Shown here in pieces: positions 1 through 12,900 of a stretch of 64,000 nucleotides of DNA (position 1 is its first letter; every line of letters begins with the position of its first letter). Below the pieces are notes generated by a model. It was not told the DNA's origin. It worked only from the letters and a program-made list of their open reading frames with translations, and searched no databases. Source of the DNA: Branchiostoma floridae (taxonomy: Eukaryota; Chordata; Leptocardii; Amphioxiformes; Branchiostomatidae); assembly GCF_000003815.2 (NCBI RefSeq), contig NC_049981.1, positions 27,239,785 through 27,303,784 on the forward strand. Reading direction: 5' to 3'. The translations under genes and the position numbers were made by a program.

Positions 1-194
1 GTTTAAACAGCATGATTCTTGCAGGCTTTTGAGCAAGAAAAGGTCTAAGTCTGATTAAATCATGCTTATAGTGGTTCATCCAACTTTGGCTGGTCCCCAC
101 AGGGAAAGCGATGTGTCCCTTATAGCCACGAACAATGATGTTTGCATTACACAGACTAACACCATCTTCAACCCCCATCAAAGTTAAGACTTAC

Positions 195-962
195 GTCTGT
201 GTAGATGCCAGTTCCCCAGAGGAAGTGGTAATTGGACACACAGCCTGGTGGACAGTAGACCCTGCAGAAACAAATCAAGCATTAAAATATTCTTTGAAAT
301 TCATTACCAAGATGAAGACTAGAAAGTATATGTTAAAGTTAGGTTAGACAAGAGGAAGGTGGTTGGAACTGTGAGATGCTTTCAGCCTAAGGGAAAAAAT
401 AGTTTAAACTAGAAGATAATGTAATATGAGTGATTGACCAGTGAAACAACTTAACAGCATACTGGACAGCCAATAAAATGCTCACACTTGTATCAATTCT
501 TAGTAAGGCTTAGGTCCCATTGCCAAACAGGGGCCCGGCCGTGCAGTTTTCGGGAGGGAAAAGAACGGTATAAAAGACATAGAATACACAAAATGTCAAC
601 ATAAGATTTGTGGGCATAAGTTGTGTATATTTCTAGGCATACATTTTAATTTTTCGTTTCTGCAAACATCCTGGCCGGGCCCCAGTTTGGAAATGTGACC
701 TAAGCCTAAGTATGCACTTACCAAATACAGTACTAACACCACATTGATAGATTAAATGTTTTCATCCTTGTCTCTTATATTCCTGGTCTAATTTCAGGTT
801 TACATTCATCTTACAAATAGATATACGGAGTACAGTACTTAGTGAATGTCATAATGTATTAATCATCTCTCTTAAGATCTGATGTATTTCTACCCAGATC
901 CTTCACTTACTGATATCTCATGTCGTCTCTGTAGTCAGCCCTAGTGCTGCAGGTCACAAGCT
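195..962 (-). CDS. Lectin mosaic exons 27-28: start of an LCCL domain
   Basis: Exon 911-962 (phase 1 to 2) encodes [18 protein letters not shown] and exon 195-261 (phase 2 to 0) continues [18 protein letters not shown] then IYTD. The TC...CP.GC...WGT.IYT pattern is the N-terminal half of an LCCL (Limulus factor C / cochlin / Lgl1) domain. The conserved second half has not been placed; it is expected at or beyond the left edge. Splice signals and phase agree, but the exons are short. Confidence 0.65.
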
Positions 963-3900
963 CTGAGGAAAGACAACAACGGTTACTGATCGCCGACTGA
1001 TTGATGACAATCAAGGCATGCATCTGATATTTTGTCATTGTCGTCATTTTGTCATGCTCGTTGTTAACTTAGCATACACCAGTCAGTACAATGTAGGTTG
1101 TTTGACAATTTTGATAACAATAAACTTTGAGAAGGATCACTAGAGTTGGATGAATCTTAAGATGCTCTAGGAAACATGATGCATATCTTGGGGTATATAA
1201 CCATACAATGTAATCTATACCACAAAATCAGGATAATCATAATAAAGGTACCTCCTGGATCACATCCCAGGATCTCCATTCTCAAGCTGACATGGCCACT
1301 CCAAGTCCGTGGGTTGACACGGAGCCAGCGGGTCAGGACTGGGTTGGGGAATGTGTTGGTCACAACGGTGTTGCGGTCAGAGTTTCCTGTAAAGACCTGC
1401 GTCACAACATGAAAGCCAATTAGTAGATGATTAAAAACAATTTTCTAATGTTTAACTCCATGCCTTACTTCAACCTTTCAGATGAAGTGTCCATATGTGA
1501 AACTTACACGTAGAATTTTCACGAAGCATTTCATCTACATTTCATCGAACCTTTAGAAACCAATAAAAGCTTTCAACTGTCTTCTTTCTTTCTTGTCAAG
1601 TGGTAGAAAATATTTTGCAAAATCAAAGAAATGAAATGAGTAAAAAGTCTCTTGTAAAATGCTTATGAAGTAAATGTCTTACTTGTACAGTTCCATCGGT
1701 GTCTGCATATGTGGTCCATGTGCTTCTGTCATCACTGTACTGGATCTGGAAGGTCTCAACCCACTGATCATAGTCAGCCCTACCCTGAGTCTGGATACCT
1801 GTCACACTTGTTGGATTCAAAAGGTCCACCTGGATAAGACAGATAATAAAGTTATTATAGTAAGAAATACAGGAACCATTATTAAGCAGTAGTTAAAAGT
1901 TGTTCAATGGTAAAATGCAATAGGCTTCATAGCTAAGCAAAATCGATAAAAACAGAATGAAACAATATTCACATTCAGACAAGATTTCGTAATCTCTTCA
2001 CAGTACCTGTACATCAACTAATCATGTGCACTTAAATTAATATACAAAACAACATGGTTCCATACCTCTATCCACTGGTTAGGATCATTGGTGGCGGCAC
2101 ACCAGGCTCCAGCGCCCCCTCCTCCCTGACCTTGGTGCAGACGAGCGCGCTCCGGGCCGTGTTGGTAGTTCCATGAGCCAGATGCAGCAAGCTGGCTGTC
2201 GTGAATGTCCCCATTTTCCATGCCAAGTGGTTGTAAACATACTGCAAAAATCCAAGTTTGTTTGTGTTTAAATGATGCATAAAACTGGATGAGACTGTTA
2301 TCTAATGTCACAGTGGCTTATGACTCGGGGTATAGTTGGCTGTGCCATGTGTTGGCCGGCCAGATTTGACGGTAAAAACATATCATAGCAATAGTTGCTG
2401 CTGTATTGGCCAATTACAATGGACAAATCAATGACTTAAGAATTGTTGAAAAGAAACAAATATGTTAAAAGCAATCCGTATTAATCTATTACTACATTAT
2501 GTAGCAGGTGGAATTAACTATCGTGTCAACCGACATGGTACACATTTGAAGTGACAGACAGACAGTGACTGACCTTGGCTCACACAGCGATAAGTCACTT
2601 CCAAATATTTGTATGTCCCACTACAAGGGTCCCCAAACACTGCGTTTGTTGCCTGAAGTGTGCACGTCTGTTGCCCATCACAGATCCCACGAACCACGTC
2701 CACACTCGTGGGCAACACGCAATCGGTGACTGAGATAGGACTGTCGGCACAGATAGTCTGAGATGTCCGTCCGTAGTTGGCGTCTATGATATCAATGACT
2801 TTGCCATCATTGCAATTCAAGTCAAACTGGTAACGTTCACACAGATGGTATGTGTAGGTGGCTAAAAATGAGAGAAAAAGGAAAAAAGTCTTAGTTTACA
2901 ACAAAAACCTGCAATGTTGAAGGACTAAGTATGGCTTGATCTATCATTTCTTAATGGAGACAGTGAAATCATGGCTAATCCCAAAGAATATTAACATTTA
3001 ACAAGCTCACATATAGGAATGAAAAAGCAATACAAAGAGTGAAAGCTGTTGGTGATTGTTTATTGCCTGATGCAACACATTCATGGGATGTCCCTGTAGT
3101 TCAACTGATAGCAGATTCACAGCTCCTGGTTCTAATTAGTAATGGTAACGAGTGACCATGACTCAAATCACGGGAAGGGCATCTTGGTTGGGGCTGCAAG
3201 GGTCTTTTGGAAGGGACATTAAGTGGGGGTTCAGTGGTAGACGATCATTGTGCCTAGACTATGTTAAAGGAGAAGGGCTAACCCCTCCTGTAAAAATATA
3301 CCAAAAGAACCAGCAAGAAACATTGCTGACCTACATGTACATGCCTCTAGACACTACAAGGTGAACAACAACAACAACAACAATAACAAGGCTTAGCATA
3401 TATTCACTGTAAGATTTGGAAACAGAATTGTGTTCTTACCATCTGTGGAACTACCTGAGGGTGGTGGTAGTGTTGGCACATTTCCTGCACAGAAGAGAAT
3501 TCAAAATACCAGTAAGAAATTGTAGTAAAAATCAGTCTACAGTAACTACAATTATATCAATAATGGTCTGCAAAAAAGTTAGTTCAACATAATACAGACA
3601 TATCACATATTGTATATGATTTACGTGTATGTTACTAAGTTCTTGTTACATGCCAATGTAACACACCTCTACAAGTTGTATTTGAAGAGTCTAACAGTCA
3701 AACCTGTACAAATGACTACCTCTACATAAGTACCACCTGGTCAAGGTTGGTCCCGTGCCTTTGATAATTTTCCTCATTGAAACTTGAAGCATAAAAATCT
3801 TGGCTAAAGTGACTACACCAGTATGTACCAGTCCACATAGACCAGATTTTATCAATCCCCTGAGTGGTTATATTGGACTGTATTTCAAACTCTTTTCAAA

Positions 3901-6900
3901 TAAGTACTTTTTGTCCGTTTCACTCCTGGGTTTTGATTTACTACGTTATGAAAACCATAATGACTCACCTCTTCTTTTACACATGTAACCACGCAGAGCA
4001 TCACAGGGCATGTCGTTCCACAGGGCATTGCTGACCAACATTTCTGTGCAGTCTTCACCAGAACCAGCATTGTTGGGTTCTCCTGATGACAAAGTTAGCC
4101 GGTGCACAAAGATTAGAATTTATCTATTGCAAAGCAATGGATGACTGCAACCAGGTAGAAAACATATTGCTTTGAAGTATACACAATGTGGTCTAGCATG
4201 TTATTTACCAAGAAAGTAATTATCCAGGAATTTTTTTTCTCCATTTTTTAGATATCAAGCAATAATGGTGGACCATGGCTAAAAACTCCCCACCAATTTT
4301 AACATACAAAACAAATGAATTGAATCAGAGGAAAATGGAGTGATGAAACAGCATCTCCAAGCTTGCAGAGTATGCTGTAAAGTCTTGATCTAGTATTTTC
4401 AAAATATTAGTTCACTACAGTATCTATGATCACCTCTATTTTTGTACAGTTAGCTCAGTCTGTTTTCTTCATATTGCTTGGAGTGGAAGTACTATACATG
4501 ACCAAAGGAAATGATGGTTACTGACTAATGTAATGCATCAACTCATGACTATGGTAGGTGTGTAGTTTTACCTCCTCCCCAATTCAGGTATGTGAAAGGC
4601 TGTCCATCACTCCACTCCCAGCCTCCCTCCGTGCCTCTGTCGTGAGCACCGATCCACACACTCGCCACACCATTCACTCCACTCAAACGACCTGGAAAAT
4701 ACAGAGAATTCAATGGATGAATGAATGAATGGATCATCTTTGAACCTTCATCAGACAGTCTATACATTGTAAAATCTACTCTGTATCATTAGATATCTTG
4801 TGACGACTCTTGTGACATTTTTTGTTAATATATATAAATCATATTTATTCTAAATGCTGGAGAAGTGTTCTCAAAGTATGTCTTTGTTTGATCACAGAAT
4901 ATGTGTACACTGTCATTGGATTTGATGATGGAAATATTAAAGTGTTATGAAGGTGTCCCTAATAAATCAGTGGGGCCTTTGATAATGCATCCATATCTGT
5001 ATCTATGGAGCCAACATAACTGCCCTTACAATACACTGGCTTTGTATGCAGTCTTGTGGTTCACCAAGCTCGTCATATTTCACTAAACGACCTGTCACAC
5101 CTAACTTTTGCACATCTATCAGCAAGCATTGATTAAAGCTACCTAAGCTACTTAAAGCTAGGAAGTTTAAGATGTGAAGCATTGTATGTATGGATAATGG
5201 ATAAACCTATGACTCCGACTCAGTACTTAAAATACACATGTAAGAATTGCTTGTCTTGTCTATTCTGTCCGTCTTCAAAAGTCACACTTATGAAAGTGGG
5301 GCATGTCAGCAGCCTCCTCACCGTTGAGGTAGGACTGCTCCTGAGGAGTGGTGATGCTGACCAGGTCGCCACCGTTGTTCTGGCAGTTCTCTCTGGCGTG
5401 GTGCCAGGTACGGAAGGACGCCACGTTCACCTGGTAACAGTAGTCACTCATGGGGTCCTCGTCCCACCCTGGGGGGCACTTTCCACTGGTCCAGCCTGAA
5501 ATGTGGAGGTCACAATTTGACTATGATTACTTGGAATGAAAGTATTGCATAATGGCGTTTGACTGATCAATGACAATTCAGTTCATACTATATATATACA
5601 AATGTATATATCAACAATTAGCATATATGAGGGGAGGTGAGGTGATACTTGATAAGTTACTGATAAATGTTTATGAGTTGTTCATGAATTGGGTAAAATG
5701 AATAATTTGTCAATCTTTTTACATAAGTTTGTGGATAATTGGGTGAATCTGATTATTTCTGTACTTTTTCAAGTCAAGACACAAGATATCAAAGGACCAC
5801 AAGTATTAAAAAAAAAACATATAACTGTGATGTACATGTACAACTCTCACCCCTTCAGAGTAAATGTATCTTACCAATTGTTGTTGGTATCACTGGTGGT
5901 GCTCCTATTTCTGAAGGCAGAAAATAAGCTTGTCATGATCAACATCAAATTGGCATTTGATGGAAGGTTTTGTTTCAAGTGCCTCAAGATACTTTGGAAA
6001 CTTTATTCAGCCCATGGCATTATCTTTATTGTTTGCATTAGTAGTTTCGGTTAAGCAAGATCTTTTTCCAACTCTATGAATGTTCTATTCTTACTAGCTC
6101 TAATATTTCATCCAGATAGAGTATTCTCAACAGCTACATGAACCATCTGTACCAAAACCAGTGTTATACAGAATTACTTGAAGTTATAACATAATCTGAC
6201 AAACTTGGTTGGAGGGAACTAAGAGTTCAGCACCAAGGACAGGACAGGACGGGGCAGAAAGTTCTTCTAATTGTCTTCGTTCAACATTTCCCATATCAAT
6301 TTCATGACAGTATGATTGTTTAAGGGGTTGATCCTAAGAAGGATATCATTTTAACCTTATCCTTCCTGCTTGAGCCCATAAGCACTATAGATTTCAATGT
6401 AAAATGGGTAGGTATCTAATCAGGTTGATCAAACTCACCTGCAGGTTTTTTACAGGTGTAGTCACGGTTTCTCCCATCACAGGGGATGTCGTTCCACTTC
6501 CCACTGTCCACAATCAGCTCAGTGCAGTCCTCCTCTCCAGCATTGTTGGGTTCATTGCCATTCCAGTTGAGGAATGTCTGAAGAAAGTACCAGACACTAT
6601 CAGATCTTCTCTACAAAGCCAGATATATTTCAATTGAGCAGGGGTTACGGTTAGACCACTTAAGAGGCCTGCTCACAATGTCTGAAGAGAAATGCTGCGT
6701 GAATCTGTAAGATATGAATCTTTAGTAGCTTAAAAGAGAAGGAAAAGGGGTACAGCGAGCCATCATAAGCTTTCATGTCAGTGGACATCCATCAAAACAA
6801 GTCTACTGAATTGCCAAAGGAGCAGGTTTGGGGTTCTGGATGAATTAATGATAAAAAAACTTATTGTAATGATATAGTAAAAGCAGGAAGAGATATGAAT

Positions 6901-9900
6901 GTAAAAGATGTATTTATTTTAGTTTGTCAGCGTTAACTATTGTACTGTACTCACAACAAGAGAGCCATCAGTCCAAACAAACGTCCCCTCAACATCCTTG
7001 TCTGTAAAACCTATGTGTTGTCTTGTGTTCATGTGAGCTAAAGGAAAAAGAAATACATGTATCATACACGTTTTCACAATAATCATGATCGAACCATTGC
7101 TGTGGCAGTACATTTACATCTACATTTTGTTGATAAACTCAATAAACAAATAATAAGCAAGCATCCAAATAAAGATGAGTCCTACATTTTGTTTGCAACT
7201 CTCGTGCCTGTTGTTTTAGCTAACCTTTTGTCCAAAGAGAGTATTCTCAGCCTGTGCATAGCCTGTGTTTAACAAGTGCTTAACAAAATTACAAAGTTAA
7301 ACTTCTACAATGCAAGGAACTAGAAATTCTGCACCAAAGACAGGACAAAACAGAAGACTCCTGCCTTCATTTAACATTTCATATCATTATGATTACTGGC
7401 AACCTTAAAGTTGAGTTTAAGAGGATGTTTCTGTTCACTTCATCTGACAAAATTAGCTACTAGATTTCAGCACCAAGGATATGGCAAAGTCAGACTAATT
7501 TCCTGTTATAGAGGGAAATACCAAATTTCCTTGAATCTAAAAGTGAATGCAAATTTCCAATCTCATTGAGATACCCTAAGGCTATGTTCTGGAAGGAAAA
7601 CAAGGTCTGTTTGAGAGAATTCAACTATCACCTTGACATTGACGCAGGGGCGGAGGATTTCAGCACTAAATACATTGCAAAGGCAGATTGATTTCATGTG
7701 ACTGTTGTTAATGTAATAGGGAAATACCAAATTGCTTTGGCTCTAAAAGTTCCAGTTTGATTGTCATGCCTACAGGCTATCTTCTGGAAGAAAAACAAGG
7801 CATGCTTAAGAGGGATGTAGCTCTGTTCAGCTCGTTATCTGACAAAATTGGCTACTGGAGCTTAGGACGTTAGCACCAAACACACGGTAATGGCAGACTG
7901 CTTTCTTGAAATTGAGAATTTCCTAGGGGGAAATACCAAATTGCTTTGACTCTAAAATTGAATATAGAATCCCATCCCATTGCCATACCAACAGACTATG
8001 TCCAGATAGAAAACAAGACAGCTTAAAGAGGAGTTCTTTGTTCAGCTCTTAATCTGACACAAGTGTCTGCAGGGACCAGGATTTCACCACCAGGGACATG
8101 GCAAAGGCTTTAGACTGTGACTGTTCTAGAGGAAAATACAAAATTGCTTTGGTTCTAAAAATTGGAAACAATTGTCCAATTTCATTGCCATACCTACAGG
8201 CTATGCTTAAGAAAAAAAAGGCAGGCTTACAGCGGATGTAGCTCTGTTCAGCTCCTGAAGTGATACTGGCAAGGTTGGCGCCTTGCTGTCTGCAGAAGGC
8301 ATCTGCATCATTCCAGCTGGCCTCTTGTTTCTCAAAATAGTAGCAGTTCCCTTGGAACAGGGACCACCCATCCGGACATGTCATGAATTCTAGGATTATT
8401 GGACAGAAAAACAAAAACATTCTGTGATCCAAATACCTCAGTCTGTAACTGTCTTATCTCATACTAGAGTACTGAAAGCCATATTTTCACAGTTTGAGTC
8501 AGTGTGTTCTAAAACACATGAATGATCAAGATGATTCACCTCAAGAACTTTAAAGAGCCCACCACAATTATTGATAAGGGTTCCATCTCGCTGTGAGTGG
8601 ATCAAACAAATTTGTCCAGACATGCAGCTTATAAATGTTTAGTACAGGAGGCATTTTACAAGGCAGATAATTCAACAGAGGGATTGCAGTTAGATATCAA
8701 AGATACAATGTGACACGTCAAATGGCAATACATTTCCATGGATTGTTCCAAGCTTAATTACATTTTGTACTTGTTGCTGACGTGTAAAGTATAACTTGAT
8801 ACTGTGCTACATACAAACTTACATACTGTGCTGGTGAACATATTAACATACTCACGTCCACTGTTGTCACATCCCAGGACTTCCACCCTCATACTTATGT
8901 GGTTTGTCCAAGCTTGCGGATTGAAGCGCACATACTGAGTGACAACTGGGGCATCTAGGAGGTTTGTAACTTCTGTGTCTCTGTCGTTGTTAGCTGCGAA
9001 AATCTGATGATATCGTTGTACATTTAGAAAAGTTCATGTATGAAAATTAAAGGATGTTAGTCTTGTTAGACTAAAATAGTACACCCTCACACTCAGGGTT
9101 GACATCGCGGCAAAGCCTAACGATATCACCCCTGACAAATCAGCCAGGGTATTTGGGTATTTGGGGCGCCCTGCTTATGAATATTAATGAGCTTGCCTGA
9201 TTTGTCGCGGGCCAATCAGCGACCGGATTGCAAGTTTCGAACAAACAGCGTACGGCGCGGCGTGTACAAAGATCTGTATTTCTTTGCGTGATGGTAATGT
9301 TTTTTTTATCGTATGCTAGGTCGGTACATATATACGGTGATGCCGTGGTTACCCTATACCCACAGAACCGACAAATGTTAAATTTGGTACCTGATAAAGA
9401 CGTCTGGACGCTGAAAGAACGTTACGCCGGTACTGTTATCTTGCTCTTGAATATTAATGAGTCGCCTTATATGGCGCCTTTCCGAGCTTCCGACAACAAG
9501 AAGCCAAATACCCAAATACCCTGGCTGATTTGTCAGGGGTGATATCGTTAGGCTTTGCCGCGATGTCAACCCTGAGTGTGAGGATGAAATAGTACAGTGT
9601 TCACTTACACAGTAAAACTGCTGACTTAAAGATGTTTTCTTGCAATTCTCGATAGTTAAACATGATTCCATTTTAATATAAGGGTAATGCTAGTTCACCT
9701 TTATCCACAGGGTAATCATTATCCAATGTTTTTATCAACAAGGTATTTAGTGATATCAACTTGAAGTCATATTTAGGTATATCAAGTCAACGGCTGTGGT
9801 TTAAAACTGCAATAATCTGAAAATACTTATTATTCATTTCAATTTGCAATCGCTACCTGTTGCCTTGGCATCCCTTACTACCCAGAACCACAGAATCTGA

Positions 9901-12900
9901 TATAGGTTATCCCACAGACAAAGGTGATGTAGAATACAATGTCAGATGAATGACCTTCTCCTGGAGGGTAGTGGCATCCACGACTGTTGTGAAAGTCTGG
10001 CCATCGTTGCTCAGTTGCAGTTTGAACGAGGTGACCCACTGTCCGCCTCCCTGTCCCGTGAAACCGTTCCGCCCCTGGGTGATGACACCACTGATGGTGC
10101 TCAGCCGGCCCAAGTCAACCTGTCAATAGTAGAATCACTACAACAGTCAGGACAACTTTCAGACTTAGATGAATACACAATGATTCACATTAATTTTATA
10201 GAATCTAGTGCAATTTTGCTTCTCAATATTAAATGTTTGATCGTAATTGTAAGCCATGTGTTTTTCGCGTGACCCCTTGATCTCTTTGTGCGCAAGTGGC
10301 CAGCTTATATTTTTCAAGATTGAATAAAGCCACAACAATGTGCATTAGTTTTGAATGATTGCTCAATTTCATAATGGATCAAGTTCATGATTGATCAATT
10401 GCATTTTATGATTACAACAATCTCTCATTACAGAGACACTCATGGCATACAGATTGGGTAGACAAGACTGAGATAGACGTGTGGAGGTGGGGTCTTCCGA
10501 CACCGAGGGGTATAGGAGAGGTGGTGCACTCGACTAACAGGACTACAGCTACGGACTACCTGGATGAGAGAAAAGATTCAAGTAGAAGTCTATTCTACTT
10601 TTGTAAGTGCTTCTTTGCTGATACCTGTAACCATTGGTACTGGTCATCTGTTTGAGCAGTCCAGGACCCCTCGCTGCCACCCACACCATTCTGTGTGTTG
10701 AGCCTACCATTCCAGGCTGATTGAGTCGGAGCAAATGTTGATGAAGCGGTGATTCTTTCATTTGGAATGTACCCTGATTCCATTCCCATAGGATGATAAC
10801 AACCTATTGACACATTGAGGCAGAAAGTGGTACTTTGTTACGGACCTGTAGCCATTCATTCTGGTTGTTTGTTAGAGCAGACCAGGATCCAATGCCACCA
10901 CCAACGCCATTTTGCGTGTTGAGCCTCGCCCGCCGAGCACCATGATTCGAGTTAAACTCAGAAGAGGCCGTGATCCTTTCGTCCGGAATGTACCCAGATT
11001 CCATTCCCATTGGTTCATAACAACCTATTACCGAGGACAGAAAGTTGACTTTTGGTAAGTTTCATTTCCAAATTCTCCACTTTATTCATTTTTGATAGGT
11101 TGTTTATTGATCTGTGTATCTGCTTGTCTTCCGGTTTGTGTCCATACTTATTTTTCTGATTTTGGCATGACTTGAAAAAATCACATGCACGGTAATTGTT
11201 TTTTTATAAAGAAGGTGATAGATAAATCAAAGTAATTTGCTGCTCCTCGTTAAAAGTGCTTCCTCGTGTCACAAGCAGATTTCACCATTTTCATCCAGTT
11301 TTCCAATTTGGAAATCTATCCATCTGGAAGATGACAGATGTTGCCAGATCCGATCCTCAAGAGTTGTGAATCATGCAAGTGCTGTTATGATGGATAACAC
11401 TTTACATTCGGGTTCTTCTTCTAATAGCCAATTATGTAGAATGGCTCAATTACCTAGGATGGCTCAATTACATTTCATGACCATCTTGAACTTGAAACAG
11501 GATTTCACCAAATTTGTGGTGGGTAGCATGACATGTAGTAAAACAATGCTCAAATGTACAAATGTTAAACTTTTTCTACACTTTTCTACATATCACTTTC
11601 TAGACATATAAACCAATGAAATAAAAATTTGTTTTTAGCTATACACAGGTAACTATATCCAAACTGTAATGTTTTGAATTAATTGCAATGTGAAACATCA
11701 TCTGTGGACTTGATATCCCTAAATACCCTTTTTTTCATATACATTTTGTATAACTATTACAGATATTGGTTACCCCACAAATAAAAGTGAACCAGAGTTA
11801 CATGATTTAACAGTTATTACATACACAGGCAGTAGAATGCACACTGTACATGTAGAGAGTACTCACTGCCAGAAAGAAGAGTTTCGCCATCTGGAATTTT
11901 GCAGGTAAAGCCGTGCAGGTAGAAACAACTAGTAGTCTCCCACTGCCCTTGGTCAGATCCTACAGACATTACAGACAACATTAGTAAATGTAGATAGCTT
12001 CAGTCCAAGTCTAATTTTTCTATCTATTATAGCACTAGAACGATGACGGCCCACCTCAGCAAAGCCTGATATGCGGCGAGGATGAGTGAGTGAGTAAGTG
12101 AGTGAGACAATACTCAAGTATTGATCAATCTATATATAAGATTAACCTTGAAATTTAATGATCACATATTAACAAAAGTACATTTATTTTCCTAAACTAT
12201 TGATAATTTAAAAAGTACTTTAAGTTGCTCCCAAACACTCCTTAGCCAAGGCTGGCGCTGGGTTGGGAGTAGCCTGGAATCCGTTCCATTCCCCTAAACC
12301 CCAGAGTCTGCTGCTCTGATTCCATGTAGAAGTACTTGCCCAACTTTGATTGCAAACATTATTCAGCTGGCAGTGACTTTGAAGAAGACTACCAGGCAAC
12401 CCTTGCAGCTCCCAGATGACCCTACTCATGACTATATCTCCCAACCAAGGTATGGAGAAAGTCAGGATGCTAAGCTCAGGTATGAGTGACCGACTTTATC
12501 TCCCAACCAAGGTATGGAGAAAGTCAGGATGCTAAGCTCAGGTATGAATGACCGAATTTATCTCCCAACCAAGGTATGGAGAAAGTCAGGATGCTAAGCT
12601 TAAGTATGAGTGGCTGTCTTTACAGCTTTAGGTGCAACACATATGGAAGACAGGGCACTCACCAGTATATAGCCTACTACAGTCCCAGCTGCCAGCTGTA
12701 TCCGTGGGGTTGTTTGGGAACCAGTTGGAATACGTCTCATTACTGCCATCTACCCAGTCAAAATGTCCGTCATCTGCCACATCTGTGTTATTAAAGAAAG
12801 AAAGAACAGAACATGGGGATAAAACATTTGACACAATGGAAAATGTGGACTTAGCACTGAAGTGCTATAGAGCATTTCAATATTTATTTCCTTAGTCCTC

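Noticed and set aside
9228-9542. 104-codon plus-strand frame
   Set aside because: It lies within the 503-bp foldback and its end is simply the right inverted repeat.
10549-10761. 70-codon minus frame overlapping alternative exon 12b
   Set aside because: It is the wrong frame of exon 12b, the one produced if exons 12a and 12b were joined, and leads to a stop in the next exon.
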